From: Oidiodendron maius Zn
Lineage: Eukaryota > Ascomycota > Leotiomycetes > Myxotrichaceae
DNA length: 64,000 nt
Direction: 5' to 3'
Assembly: GCA_000827325.1 (NCBI GenBank)
Contig: KN832875.1
Span: 310,001 to 374,000 of the forward strand
Below, one piece after another: positions 33,806 through 44,373 of this stretch. Under the pieces are notes generated by a model, which saw only the letters and a program-made list of their open reading frames with translations, had not been told where the DNA came from and ran no database searches. How positions within the stretch are numbered: the stretch's first letter is position 1; the number at the start of each line of letters is the position of its first letter. Position numbers and translations under genes: made by a program.

Positions 33806-35006
33806 CTACCAGTACGTTGCGTACTTCGACGTCCCCTTCACCACGTTGGCGAACTCTTTCGCGATCGTCTTGTCCGTCTGCTGCGACGGGTGCAGTTCAT
33901 CGTACCACAGGAAGTGGTCCAAGCCGATATTCGTCTGTGATGTGCAGACCGTGCCCGTCGCAACATCGCAGAGGAAGTACTGGCCCGTAACGTTCGCCGG
34001 GGAGGCCAAATAGTCTGTGGGGTTCGTGTAGATGTCAGTGATGAGGCTGTGCACGTCGAAGATGGCAATTGAAGCCTCTGGGTATCGTCTTGCCACCAGC
34101 AATTCATACGGCGTGCGATACTCGAAGATGCTGTTTACGAGCTGAGTATACTCCTTCATCTTGCCACTTATTTCGGTGGTGTTGGCCCACTAAGTGCGCA
34201 AGTCAATATGCACTCCGAGTGAGGGCAGAGCCGAAGAGAATTACCTTGTCTGGCCAGTAGTGGCTTGCGGTGAGCCCTCCTGCATCTGGCATGCCATAAA
34301 GTGGCGATAGTTGCAAGGGTGCAGTGTTCATCAATACGAAGTATCTTCCTCCTTCTCTGTAGATCTGGTCGAATTTATCATAGATGCAGTCTACATAGTC
34401 TGGGATAGTCGTATCATGCAGACTGCTGTCCGTCAAGAACGCATCCACCCCTAGGTCATTGGTCCCGATCCATATGGAGTAGACAGTGTTGTCTGGTCTT
34501 CGGTTCGTGTAGAGCGTGTTGGTGTGGGTTGTCTTGTTGATATAATTTACATCTGCTATGAATGCATTGACTTCATAGACCACATCCGGAAAAGGCCCGA
34601 ACTCGATAAAGCGATAAATTTGGTTGTTATCGCAGACAGCTCCAGATACTGCATAATTGTAGAGCATAGCACCAGTATTGTCAGACACATAGCGAGCCCA
34701 AGTGATACCACCACCAGCTGTTGCATTGCTCGGAGGGAGCAGCGTGCCTGGCGGGGGAGCTTGGCCATTGTGGTTGAGAAAGTACGCCAAACGATTTTCA
34801 TCAGTGTAGCTGTTGCGCCTGTCAGTAATTGAATCTTGTACACAGAGTGTCTGCCAGAAGGAAGGGGCAGACCTGTCACCAAAAGCCACTAAATTGTCAA
34901 AGTCCCGGAGCCAGGTGTTACTCGGTCTCCCATGCCCACCTTCGGCGTAGTTGGCTGTGACGACCAAGGCATTGGCTGCCAGGAGCGCCAGAGAGAGGAA
35001 TTGCAT
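33806..35006 (-). CDS. Secreted CE16 acetylesterase (SGNH/GDSL hydrolase)
   Basis: Three exons (35006-34873, 34809-34245, 34189-33806), 360 residues. Signal peptide MQFLSLALLAANALVVTA. Block I FGDSYTDE is created by splicing: the codon of the catalytic Ser45 is split by the 63-nt first intron. Other SGNH blocks follow: the glycine in YNYAVSGAVCD, the asparagine in WIGTNDLG, and the Asp/His pair in WYDELHPS near the C-terminus. Family CE16 enzymes remove acetyl groups from xylo- and other oligosaccharides outside the cell and help glycosidases finish hemicellulose breakdown. The gene lies head-to-tail with the GH35 beta-galactosidase, which suggests, but does not prove, shared use. Nothing looks broken. 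Confidence 0.9.
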
Positions 35007-36797
35007 CTTGTTCTTCGGAGCGTGGAAACCGGTTTGGGCAATAAAGAACAGCTGCCGAGCAACTAGGCACCTTGACTACAATCGAGAAGGAAATGACGGA
35101 AATTCCCACCATCTTGTAGTTCGAGATCCAGCCCATCCGAACTAAAGTACCTACCTTTGCGAGTAATTCAGGAAAATTCCACCTAGACCGGAGAATGCTC
35201 GTCTACCTTTTTCCGGGCCAACCGCATCGCTGGCCGGATGAGAGGAAGCCATCAGTTAGTGAATTCTCCGCCGTCCTGCAATTGTTCAGCCGCTTGCGTA
35301 CCGGCTACCCCGCCCTGCGGAGGATTAAGGTACAGCGCCCCGTCGCGCGTTCATTCGCTCCGGTTGAAGATCGCGAGATGGGGGCTGCGCCGTGGCCTGG
35401 CCGGATGAACATGATTTACCCTGGAAACGGCAAAAATCGCCCTCCATGGTCGTATCGAGAACGACATTGGGATGACTATATATTGTACGGAGGCACGGAA
35501 GCAGAGGTACAGTAGTGTACTTCGTACTCCACAACGGCTTACCAGCTCTGCTTCTTCCTCGCTAGATCTCAATAAATAGACTGTGGTGTACTGTACTGCC
35601 TACAGAGGGTGCAACCACCTTTGACCCTTTAAAACTCCACGACTATTAGTCTAATTAAGCTGATTTCTTATTTTATTTAAAGCTCGCCTAATGCCTGGCT
35701 AAACCCCTTTATTTTAATGTATGCGTCCACACTTCTAGGCATACTGTTATATAATTTATCAAGGTAATTACCCTGAACTAGAGCCAAGCCTCATCAAGCT
35801 CATCCTCTATTATTCTAATCCCCTTAATTCTATGCTTTCTCTCACTAATTACGGCCTTGATTTGACTACATAAATTCTCAATTCAAGATAAATCTGGTGA
35901 TTATAGTGGCTACTGAAATAACTTGCCTCCGGCACGCCATAAATAAGCTCTTACCAGCTTTGTTGTCTGTTAGGGTGCATTATCCTCTTGCATCACTACT
36001 TCCCGGTCATATTTCTTAGTCATTCTCATGTAGAAGAGAATAAACTGTGCTTCGACCGTTTCTAGGTATATTGTGACCATTATTCTCCCTCCGTCCTCAA
36101 GGTATAACTAGGGGTCCTACGTCAATCACAATATCAGGAGCAAACACCCACAGAAGCACACTCACTTTAAAGCTAGGTTTTAGATTTTATTCAGAAAAGC
36201 CTCTTGGAGTTTAAAGCCTCGAGTGTAAGTGGAGAAGAGTGGTGGTGTGGCCATGAAGCTTTAGCTACCGCCGGGAGAAAATCACCGGACCCTGTCGCTG
36301 ACTGTAAAACAAATAAAATGCAGGGCGTCAAAAGAGAGTAAGAATAAATCTCAGTAATCTAATCCCGATGATCTACGATTTAATATTACAATAAGGAAAG
36401 TGTAGAGGATTAGTAGCGTGATATATTCTTAGATCTGGAGGACCCTCCTCGTAAAGCTGAAGGTATTAACAGGTCGTCTGAAATCTGTCCCGGAGTTTAC
36501 CGATGATAAAGGAGGTCATAAAGTATTAGTACATAGGTTACTGAACAGGCGCTGTACTAGTCCTAGATATGATATTACGCATCTCCCTAGGAATGAATTG
36601 CTCCAAGTGGTATCTTGTTGCTCCGCTACGTGCTCACAATACGATCGAGTGCAATGAATGTGCGTTCAAATTGTTTACAATATTTTGCATGGTATCGTAC
36701 ATTCATGCCGAAAGGTCAAAGACTCAAATGACCGCCCCTTGTCTTTGATAGCTGGAAAGAACACGCGACCATCGTACATTATAGGTGTCGGATTAGA
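35007..36797. other. Spacer with transposon relic between CE16 and the permease
   Basis: The left part (35007-35580) is the CE16 promoter. The middle holds the Tc1/mariner relic listed separately. From about 36130 to 36650 the sequence is AT-rich and looks like old repeat DNA, but I recognise no family and see no open frame. No host gene. Confidence 0.45.
35601..36130 (-). mobile_element. Decayed Tc1/mariner DNA transposon, C-terminal half
   Basis: Read on the minus strand, the DNA encodes the second half of a Tc1-family transposase. It keeps YLEDGGRIMVTIYLETVEA, then VMQEDNAP (the hallmark MQxDNAP around the second catalytic Asp), SPDL, IENLCSQIKAVISERKHRIK, EDELDEAWL, and after a frame change NSMPRSVDAYIKIKG with a natural stop at 35677-35679. 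At least six in-frame stops and one frame change make it dead. One stop replaces the tryptophan expected before the PPYSPDLNPIENLW block, as RIP mutation (G to A) would do. The left edge may be the terminal repeat at 35603 (CAGAGGGTGCAACCACCTT) after a TA. The N-terminal half is missing and I find no matching right-hand repeat. Confidence 0.85.
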
Positions 36798-38612
36798 TCA
36801 CCGTCCAGTTACCTTCCGCTCATACCATCTAGCAGGCGGATACACGATTAACGTAAAGCCCAGTGAGAGGTAGATACCGACGTCGCCGCCGTAGCCACCG
36901 AACTTAGCAGCAATAGGACCTGCGAGCTATCAGTTTGAGAGTCACCAGGATTTGAAAGTAGACGCAGAGAACACATACCAATATACCAAGTCTGTGACAT
37001 TCCAGTCACACCACCTGCCAGATAGCCAACAAGCAATGCTAGGACAGCTGCAACGCCTAGGGGCAATTTTGAAGGCGCATCCCACACATTCAAGTTGTAA
37101 CCCTCATGTCTACGGAACCAACGGTCCTCAATCAGCAGGATAATGGTGAAAGACACGGTCCAGTACCCGAGGAGGGACACGAAGTTGGACACGATAACAG
37201 ATAGGTGGTCCTTGCCCGCAATAGCCAGAATCGCAATAACGAGGGCGTTGAGGAACGACCAGATGAATCGTGGGACGGCATGAAAGTAGTGACCGAGTAG
37301 CTGTAGTGACAAACCGCTTGAATAGTTGACTGCAACGTTGTTTCCAATGACGGAGAAGACTAGGAGGACAAGGCAGAATTTCGAGAAGTGGGTCGGATGG
37401 TAGGACTCGAGGAGTAGCCCACCGAGACCGTGATCCCCGTAGGCGGCAGCCAGGGTCGGATTGGCGTCCGCATTACTGACTGCCGCATTGCCCAGGCAAG
37501 CACCGATTACGGTGACGAAGATAGTGGGAATAGAGATGCCCAAGATCGTCATAGTAAAGATCTTCCACGGCTTTGTGTTGGCAGGGTAATTGCAGTAGTA
37601 GTCGGATGCGATAGAGCACCATCCAGACGCGGACGAGAAGTTGACGGCAAGGAAGCTAAGGAAGGAGCCCGCAAATCCAAGCCCCGAGTTCCCATCTTCG
37701 CCAGGAATGCTGGGGTCAATTTTATCACCAACTTCAGCTATCAGGATAATCATCAAGATGAAGCTCATGATCCACGAATACTTCTCGTACGTGTGGATCA
37801 GCGCGAAGCCGAAGACAGAGACGACATAACTGATGATTGCGATGATAACGCAGCCAACGGAGATGGTCATGGTATATCCGGATACGGCAGAGAGGATTTG
37901 GCCGACGACGACAACGTTTACTACGGCGAATCCACCTCCGATGATCACATTGAGAACCGAGCAGAGCTTTGCACCCCAGAAACCGAAAGAGTAACGCGAT
38001 GTTACGATTGCGCGCATACCGAGCTTGGTTTTGTCAGTCTCTTTGACAGGCAGAACAAGTATCTGGGAACCCTCACCTTAGGACCCAGGGTGCCTGTGGA
38101 CCCAGTGCAGAGAGAACCGAGGATGGTACCAGCGACAATGGCTGCAATAGACTGGTTGAGAGAGAGCCCAAAAATCTCAGGACCAAGAATACCGATTGGC
38201 AGTGTTCCGACATGACAAGTAACGGACCACCACATGAAGAAGCTTCCCGTATTTAGACAAGTTTATAGAGACAGGTCATGCGATCTACTTACGCGTTGAT
38301 CTTCGACGGTGGCTTCTTGTCTTCCTCACGGATACGGTCTATACCTTGCGTCTCGATCCCGATCTTGGCGTCCAGCCATTCCTCGCCCTGGCGCAAGGTG
38401 TGTAGGATCCCAAAGCGCTTCTGGAGCTCATGCGCCAAGATGATCTCCTCTGAGTCCGAGGGTTCTAGATAGCTGGGAGAACCTGCCTCGAGATCGGGGT
38501 CCTGTTTGCCCTCCTTGGCTTCCTCGAAGGCGACGCTCTTCTCGTTAACTGAAGGCTGGTGTTCGTCCGACACTGGCGCATCGGCCTGCTTTTCAGGAAG
38601 AGGTTCCGACAT
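36798..38612 (-). CDS. Purine/cytosine permease, NCS1 family (Fcy type)
   Basis: Four exons (38612-38293, 38242-38077, 38023-36979, 36919-36798), 550 residues, normal for the family. A hydrophilic N-terminal tail of about 105 residues is followed by about 12 membrane segments. Signature stretches: FFMWWSVTCHVGTLPIG in the first helix, GTLGPKLGMRAIVTSRYSFG in the loop after helix 2, and NFSSASGWCSIASDYYCNYP in mid-protein. It should import cytosine and purines across the plasma membrane by proton symport; exact substrate is inferred from the Fcy2/FcyB group. The short last exon (PIAAKFGG to WYERKVTGR) is needed for the natural C-terminus; its 58-nt intron has donor GTATGT. The start is the first ATG, MSEPLPEKQ. 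Confidence 0.9.
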
Positions 38613-38814
38613 ATCCTCCGAGTCCTGAGGCACTTTTCAATGGCGTATGTTGCGGGATGGGAGAGAAGGCGAAAGGAGCGTACACCTTCAACTGAAGGGA
38701 GGACGGGACGACGACTATATCTATGTAGAGCGCCCATCCTTACCTGCCTGATGTACCTCGTACGGCTGATGGACATTCCTCAACAGCTGGTCCAGCCACT
38801 CACTGCAGGGCAGC

Positions 38815-38821
38815 AGATAAG
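38815..38821 (+). promoter_or_regulatory. GATA-factor site upstream of the permease
   Basis: AGATAAG matches HGATAR, the site of the nitrogen regulator AreA/Nit2, 203 bases before the permease ATG. A second AGATAAG is at 39338-39344. Purine uptake genes are commonly under AreA. The motif is short, so binding is inference. Confidence 0.35.
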
Positions 38822-39337
38822 AAAATCTGGCGCGTCAAGGTTGGCGCGTGTCTTAGTGGTCGTACGCTGTCTCTAATACAGATGGTCGGAGACCAGATGC
38901 ACCAGGGGGGTCCGGCCATCCTGGCGATATGCGGAAGGTCGAGAGGTGTGGGTAAGCCCGAAGTGAAGGAAACCTGGGGCGGTTTGCCACACGGCCAGAT
39001 TCCCACCCATTGCAATGCATCTCCACAGGAATGCTGCTGTCCTGTTCATCTCGCGGGGATTGCCGCATCGCGAGTGTACGGCGTCCACGAAGACTCTTCA
39101 TGCGACCTGAACTCTGCGACGGTGCAGAACGACCTCAAAAGCGTAGGAAACCTCCGAGACGCTCCCTCGGCAAGCGACCGGGGTCAGTTGCTTTGGCTCG
39201 GCATCTCCGTCCTTTATTAGGGAAGAGGATGGAACGCCACCTTGGCTGGGATGGAACTCTGACAGGCGGAGGCCTTAGGGGTGGAAGCTTAATGGAAGAT
39301 TGGAAGCTCTTGGCGCTCCCTCCATCCCGTCCCGTGA

Positions 39338-39344
39338 AGATAAG
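39338..39344 (+). promoter_or_regulatory. Second GATA-factor site upstream of the permease
   Basis: AGATAAG, the same seven bases as at 38815, about 730 bases before the permease start. Its distance makes a role less sure than that of the nearer site. Confidence 0.25.
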
Positions 39345-40628
39345 GAAATACTTCACGTGATGAGCCACCAGCTCTCTCCACGAGATTTCTCCATTGCTTC
39401 CCCAAACCAAGTTGATTGATTTCGAGGACATTTGGCACGGCATGACATTGCTCTACTAAGAGGCCGGCGCGGGGATGTGATAGGGAGACTGCTCCTCGCA
39501 GTAAAGAGCGGTACCAGTGCACATAAGATTGATCACATTGGCATGATATTGCATATCAATACACTCAGACAAGTATGGAGAGGAGAAGACAACACATATG
39601 ACACGAGAGAGGTTGTGTACAAAACGAGACTGCAGTATTAAGAATCTGAGGATGCATCTCTGGGGCTGCATTTAGCTTTTGTATTTCATGGCCAAGCGAC
39701 CGAAAGTTGGGTCTGAGTCATTTATGCCCTGCTGAATATACGACACGAAACGCGCAGAGACTGAACATTGCTCCGTATTACTTGCAAGCACAGTTCTTCT
39801 GAGTAAATAGCCAAGCTATTGCGAAGGGTAGATCATCCTTCTCTAAAAGCCCGAATATGGAAGTCATGATTTGATTTTGAGCCTGTGAATGATTGAGATT
39901 GGTTCCAAGTTCTACAGCCTATCATTATTGATATATTATGATGTTTTATGTGTTTGTAAGTGGGGTGCTAGATTTGTGCTTCAGTGGCTCACATATGCGC
40001 AGAGTTGCGCAGTTTCAACTCCCTCTCTCGGTTCGCTGCTACGTAATAGATCACATCGAACGAGAAATTACCCACTCATGATCCTAGAGTAGCTGCCGCC
40101 CGAGCTGCCGAACCTGTTACTGGGCTTATCGCAGCTGCGGACTTGTTCAACCTGCTAGTCGAGTGCCTGCAATCACAGCAGCAGCTGTTGAACAAGCAGT
40201 CTGGACCAACTGAGGCTGCTGCAAGTCTCTCGATTTCCTCCCAACTTGCTTGGATTGCCTCTCAATCCATCCACGACCTCCACAGCTGTGGAATTTTACC
40301 GCGATCCCGGCTTCCGGCGTTCCTTTCCCTCTAAATCTTCCTCGCAGAACACGGGCAGGACGCATCGATCTTCTCTTTCATGTCATCCATTCCGCCAACC
40401 CTCTTGTAAACTCTTTTGTCGAGCTGCATGAAGCTCTTCCGCTGTGCCTCTACCAACGGCGTGGGGCGGTAAGTACCCCTACGTAGAAGCTAGATATCCC
40501 ATTATGATAAAGATAGGGCAGGCTGCAGGCATATATGCCAACCATATCTAAGCTTCTCCTTCCAAAGGACCATAGCCGACATAAAATACAGACACTAGAA
40601 TGGAACCGGCAAGAACCCGGTGTGGTAG

Positions 40629-42062
40629 TTATGTGCGCGGTTCCTCCACCTTGTTATACAACCAACGTGGAATTTTGATCCCAGGCTCATCGAATAACTT
40701 AGTGGCCATCTCCGCCGTCCAAAGGGTGACCGGCAAGAGAATCAGATGTGGCAGGAGGAACCTTGCTTCAAGAAACATCGGACCTGTTTTGGGAAGCGGA
40801 TATAAATTCTTCCAAGGAACGAGATCATCCGGAATGTCATCCCTACCTGGCCAGCCGACCGCCAAATAGATTCTTTCGCCCAGCGTCCAAAGTATCGGCC
40901 CGTGGACAAGGTACAAAGAATATGATATGCGTCCGAGATACTGGCAAAAGGTGGTCTCAAAAAAGAATTTAAGCCAGGCTATATGTCGAGTCGAAGCCAC
41001 GATGAAGGTTGCAGCCCAGAATAAGTACAACCATTTGAAGTCCGTCATAACCTCGGGCTTTAAAAACAATAGATAGTGCCATCCAGGCGAGTCCTGCAAC
41101 GCTCCAAGGCCGGGGCCAGCAGAAGGAACTCCGCTCAAGAATATGCCGATGGTGAAAAATATGTAGGTGATGTATAACTTGTAGGGCTTGAGCCTGGAGA
41201 AAATTCGGGGTAATTCATCGTTCTCGGCGAGCAGGGTAAGATCACAGATATGCATGCCTGCGAGGAACATGGAAAGGTACCAGCCATCTACCTCATATAG
41301 AAAGAAAAAGATAAGCCCGACTTCAAGCCACAACCGAGCATTCTTGGTGGCCCTCGAGAGCGCCAGGAGGGTCGTATAGACGGTGATTGAGCCTCTGAAT
41401 TCGACCGGGATCGACCATAGGTGAACATTGTAGGAGAAGAATAGGGATTCGCCGAACAGGAAGCTCCAGTTCTTGAACTCGGCGTACCAGTGCCTCACCT
41501 CCGCGAGGTAACTCAGTTGATGCAGGGGCCAAAACGTCGAAATGTTAAACGCGTGCCAGGACGTTGCGAAGAGAAACGTCGTGGCCATACAGGGGATATA
41601 GAGCCGCGCCCATCTTCGAAACAGCGCCGACGCGAGGTTGTCGTTGAGCCTCAGCAGCTCGCCCGTGTGCATCAGGCTCAATGGCTTGGCCGAGAGCACG
41701 TAGCCCGAGATGACGAAGAAGACGGCGACGGCAATGTGACCGCCGCTGAAGAACATGCGGACGACGGGCAGGCAGGCGAAGAAATGGCGGCCGTTGTGTC
41801 CATAGCCATACTCGAGCGCCTCGCCGTCTGGAATCCCCGTGTGCGCCCAGAGCTGGTGGTGCATCCAGTAGACCATGAAGGCCGCGAACCCCCTGAGGCC
41901 ATCGAGATATGCCGTGGGCGAGAGCGGCTTGGACGGACGTCGCGAGAAGACTGCGGGACGTAGGGCATCCGTGATGCGTCGTCCAAGACTCGCTGGCGCT
42001 TCAGGGAAGCAGAGGACGCGTTCGGCCCTCATGTCACCCATCCGCCCATTTCCCACGGTCAT
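40629..42062 (-). CDS. Acyltransferase-3 family integral membrane protein
   Basis: A single exon of 477 residues, starting MTVGNGRMGDM. The open frame extends upstream but has no ATG there. It shows the acyltransferase-3 (OafA/NodX-like) layout: a short cytosolic N-terminus, then YLDGLRGFAAFMVYWMHH, which carries the family's conserved Arg and His, then about ten hydrophobic segments. Further motifs are FFVISGYVLS, RRWARLYIP and, near the end, YLGRISYSLYLVHGP. These enzymes O-acylate sugars or other small molecules at a membrane. Fungal paralogues are many and mostly uncharacterised, so the acceptor is unknown. No intron is needed. Confidence 0.88.
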   Translation of the reverse strand: MTVGNGRMGDMRAERVLCFPEAPASLGRRITDALRPAVFSRRPSKPLSPTAYLDGLRGFAAFMVYWMHHQLWAHTGIPDGEALEYGYGHNGRHFFACLPVVRMFFSGGHIAVAVFFVISGYVLSAKPLSLMHTGELLRLNDNLASALFRRWARLYIPCMATTFLFATSWHAFNISTFWPLHQLSYLAEVRHWYAEFKNWSFLFGESLFFSYNVHLWSIPVEFRGSITVYTTLLALSRATKNARLWLEVGLIFFFLYEVDGWYLSMFLAGMHICDLTLLAENDELPRIFSRLKPYKLYITYIFFTIGIFLSGVPSAGPGLGALQDSPGWHYLLFLKPEVMTDFKWLYLFWAATFIVASTRHIAWLKFFFETTFCQYLGRISYSLYLVHGPILWTLGERIYLAVGWPGRDDIPDDLVPWKNLYPLPKTGPMFLEARFLLPHLILLPVTLWTAEMATKLFDEPGIKIPRWLYNKVEEPRT

Positions 42063-42749
42063 GAGGCGAGCGGGGTGAGGGCGTTCGGGTACGTGGGCCG
42101 GGAGGGAAGGACGGAGGGAGATGGTGAAAGTCGCAATGAAGGAAGTTGCCTGGAGATGTCGAGTACTTTTGGAGATAGCGTACTGAAAGATAGGACACAC
42201 CACACTACTATACTAGGATTTGGCGACCCCTTTTCCGGTTTTGCGGCCCAGCTCCTTCTGCCATGCGGCAGCATGTGGAATTTCGGTGATGGCCCAATGA
42301 GCCGAGGCCTTCAACTAAAAGGACCCGTGATGCAGGGACCGCTTGCTTGTTTCCCCCGCGTCCGTTTATCCTTGGTTCGGTACGCGCGGCAACATGATAT
42401 CGCAAGCAAGGTCGAGGATCACTGTGCGTGATGATCTTGAGAGTGCGGCTTTGTACGGCCATTGGAGTTGCAGCATAGGAGCCTGTAGGCCTAACTACAG
42501 GGGATGGCCATGCCTGACGCTGTAGTCGCCCAACTGCACCAGAGACAATGGCTTCGCGTCAACTGAGATATGAAGTTCACTCGATTTGGAGAGGCTATAC
42601 AACTGGACGAGAAGAGCGGCTTTAAATAAGTTACAGGTTTCAGGTGACTAATATCTCCCTTGCATAGCTGCTGACACGTCCAAGGAAATGTCGGAACATG
42701 ATCGTGTTTTTCATACTTCCCTTCGCCGAAGACAAGAACCACCACCTCT
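42063..42749. other. Intergenic region, acyltransferase promoter
   Basis: 0.69 kb between two leftward genes, holding the acyltransferase promoter on the left and the 3' end of the next gene on the right. No coding frame or RNA is convincing. Confidence 0.4.
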
Positions 42750-43591
42750 TCAGGCCGTGAGCGCTGTCTTATAAAGGCCAGCTCGTTTGTTGCTGCCGCA
42801 GTCCTTATGCTTGCATGCATTGCACTTGCACCCGCCCTCACTTTGCTCGCAAGGGCACGGATCCGCCTTGCCTCCATGGCGCTTGCACCCATGATGCTGG
42901 TGGCTATGCGGCTGGGGCTTCACCAAGATCTTGAAGTTTTCCCCCGTTTCAGCAACCGCGTGAACCAGGACATCATCGCCATATGGCCACTCATCCCTCT
43001 CCGAATCTTGCTCCTCGTATTCAGCGAATGACTCTTTTGTGACTTCCTGATCAAGAAGGACCTTCTTTGCGGCTTCTCTCGCGGCCGCACGCGTGGCATA
43101 TGTGCCCTGGACTTCGGTCTTCTGGCTGCCGCCACTGGCATCATGGTTGTAATAGATTGTGGTCTGGAGAACTGCAATATATATCAGTTCGTGATCCCCT
43201 TGTGGCAAGGATACGAGTGCAAACCGTATTGGAGATGACTCTCAACCTCTCCAGAGGCATTGCCCTTGAATTTAAAGAAGTTAGGCTTCGTATCCAGGCA
43301 AACCTCAAACTCTTGTCCCGCAGGTGCTTTGGCGATGACTACCACCCCATCACCGTGCTTCCACTCCGTGGTCCCATCGTTTTCCTCATACTTCTCGAAA
43401 TCATCCTTGACGTAACCTTCGCTGGCGAGAGCAGATCGAGCTGCTGCTTTGGCCGCGGCAAGATCTGTGAAAGTATTGAGGATATCAGTGATTTGAGTTG
43501 CGCCTGATTTGTCATGAGCAAAATCAACTACGGTGCGCTTGACATGATAGAGGAGCTCTGGAGCGTCCTGTTGGGTCACGTCTGTGGCCAT
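42750..43591 (-). CDS. Duplicated-domain protein with Cys/His-rich, metallothionein-like tail
   Basis: Two exons (43591-43225, 43171-42750), 262 residues, starting MATDVTQQDAPELL. Two copies of an about 90-residue domain lie in tandem. Copy 1 runs from ELLYHVKRTVVDF to EVCLDTKP; copy 2 from HLQYVLQTTIYY to KILVKPQP. They share the pattern HDxSG..Q.T, AAA..AA, YEExD, EW..GD.V.V and a G.xF strand near the end. The 53-nt intron (donor GTTTGC, acceptor TTGCAG) falls at the copy 1/copy 2 border, so each copy has its own exon. After copy 2 comes a His-rich stretch HSHQHHGCKRHGG and a tail with seven cysteines (CPC, CKC, CNAC, KDC), like a metallothionein. No signal peptide. I do not recognise the repeated domain. 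Metal binding is inference from composition. Confidence 0.8.
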
Positions 43592-44373
43592 AATACCTGT
43601 TGTGAAGTAGTTTTAGAGTCAGTTCCTCAGTGGAGCTGTGCTTAATACTGAGATCTCACTTTGAGATGAGAGTGCCCTTCATGGGGTCATATATGTTACC
43701 ATTAAACACATACGAGAACACGCGACACTTGACAGGAGGCGTTTAAGAGTATAAATGCATGTTTGTGGCCTGACATTCTTTTGCCACCCCTATGACGAAA
43801 GCATCAACATTAGTGGCTGAATTCAACCTCAGGGATGAGAGACGGGAGAACACGGTACCTTATTAGTTTAACTTGTTCCATTTGTAGGCCTGGGTCTCGT
43901 GAGCCGTGCGGTGAGGGGCTTGGGAGAGCGGTCTCCATGTATAGTTCTTGCAATCTGAATAAGACAGATGCTCAAGGCGGGACAATTTCACATGATGCGT
44001 AGGCCATTCATGGACCGAATTTCAGCGTCATATCCAGGCAAGCTCAATTCAGTAATCCAACGACTGCTAGGATGCAAGTTCCTTACTCGACTGTTTACTA
44101 GGGAAGAACATCCACCTTCTATGCTGGTGAGAGGGAAATGGCGCATGACGATGTTTTTGCAAACCCCACAGGTATACGGGGAAATGCAAGAGCAATTGAT
44201 TCATAGTGCAGAGGTCCGACCTGTCTATAATACATTTCGTGTTTCCGTACGTCCAAGAACATACGCTCTCCTGGATATCAATGCGAGATCTGAAATGGCA
44301 TCATCTTCCCTTCGAACCCCCCCTCCAAAATTCCGCTCTTCTAAGCAATGATTCGCTCCCCCCTCATTACGAC
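43592..44373. other. Intergenic region upstream of the duplicated-domain gene
   Basis: 0.78 kb holding the promoter of the duplicated-domain gene and the 3' end of the exomer gene. A plus-strand frame at 43968-44351 shows no family features. I looked for a metal-response element by eye and cannot name one with confidence. Confidence 0.4.

Larger units (their letters stand above)
38613..40628. other. Gene-free stretch, 2.0 kb, upstream of the permease
   Basis: The left part is the permease promoter, with the GATA sites listed separately. The right part is the 3' end of the acyltransferase gene. A plus-strand frame at about 40050-40334 reads like the start of a helical protein (see findings) but has no clear start or continuation. 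No RNA gene seen. Confidence 0.4.

Noticed and set aside
37430-38215. 261-codon plus-strand frame
   Set aside because: Antisense to the NCS1 permease and crosses its intron; rich in Asp/Arg as expected from reversed hydrophobic codons.
41490-41963. 157-codon plus-strand frame
   Set aside because: Antisense shadow of the acyltransferase gene.
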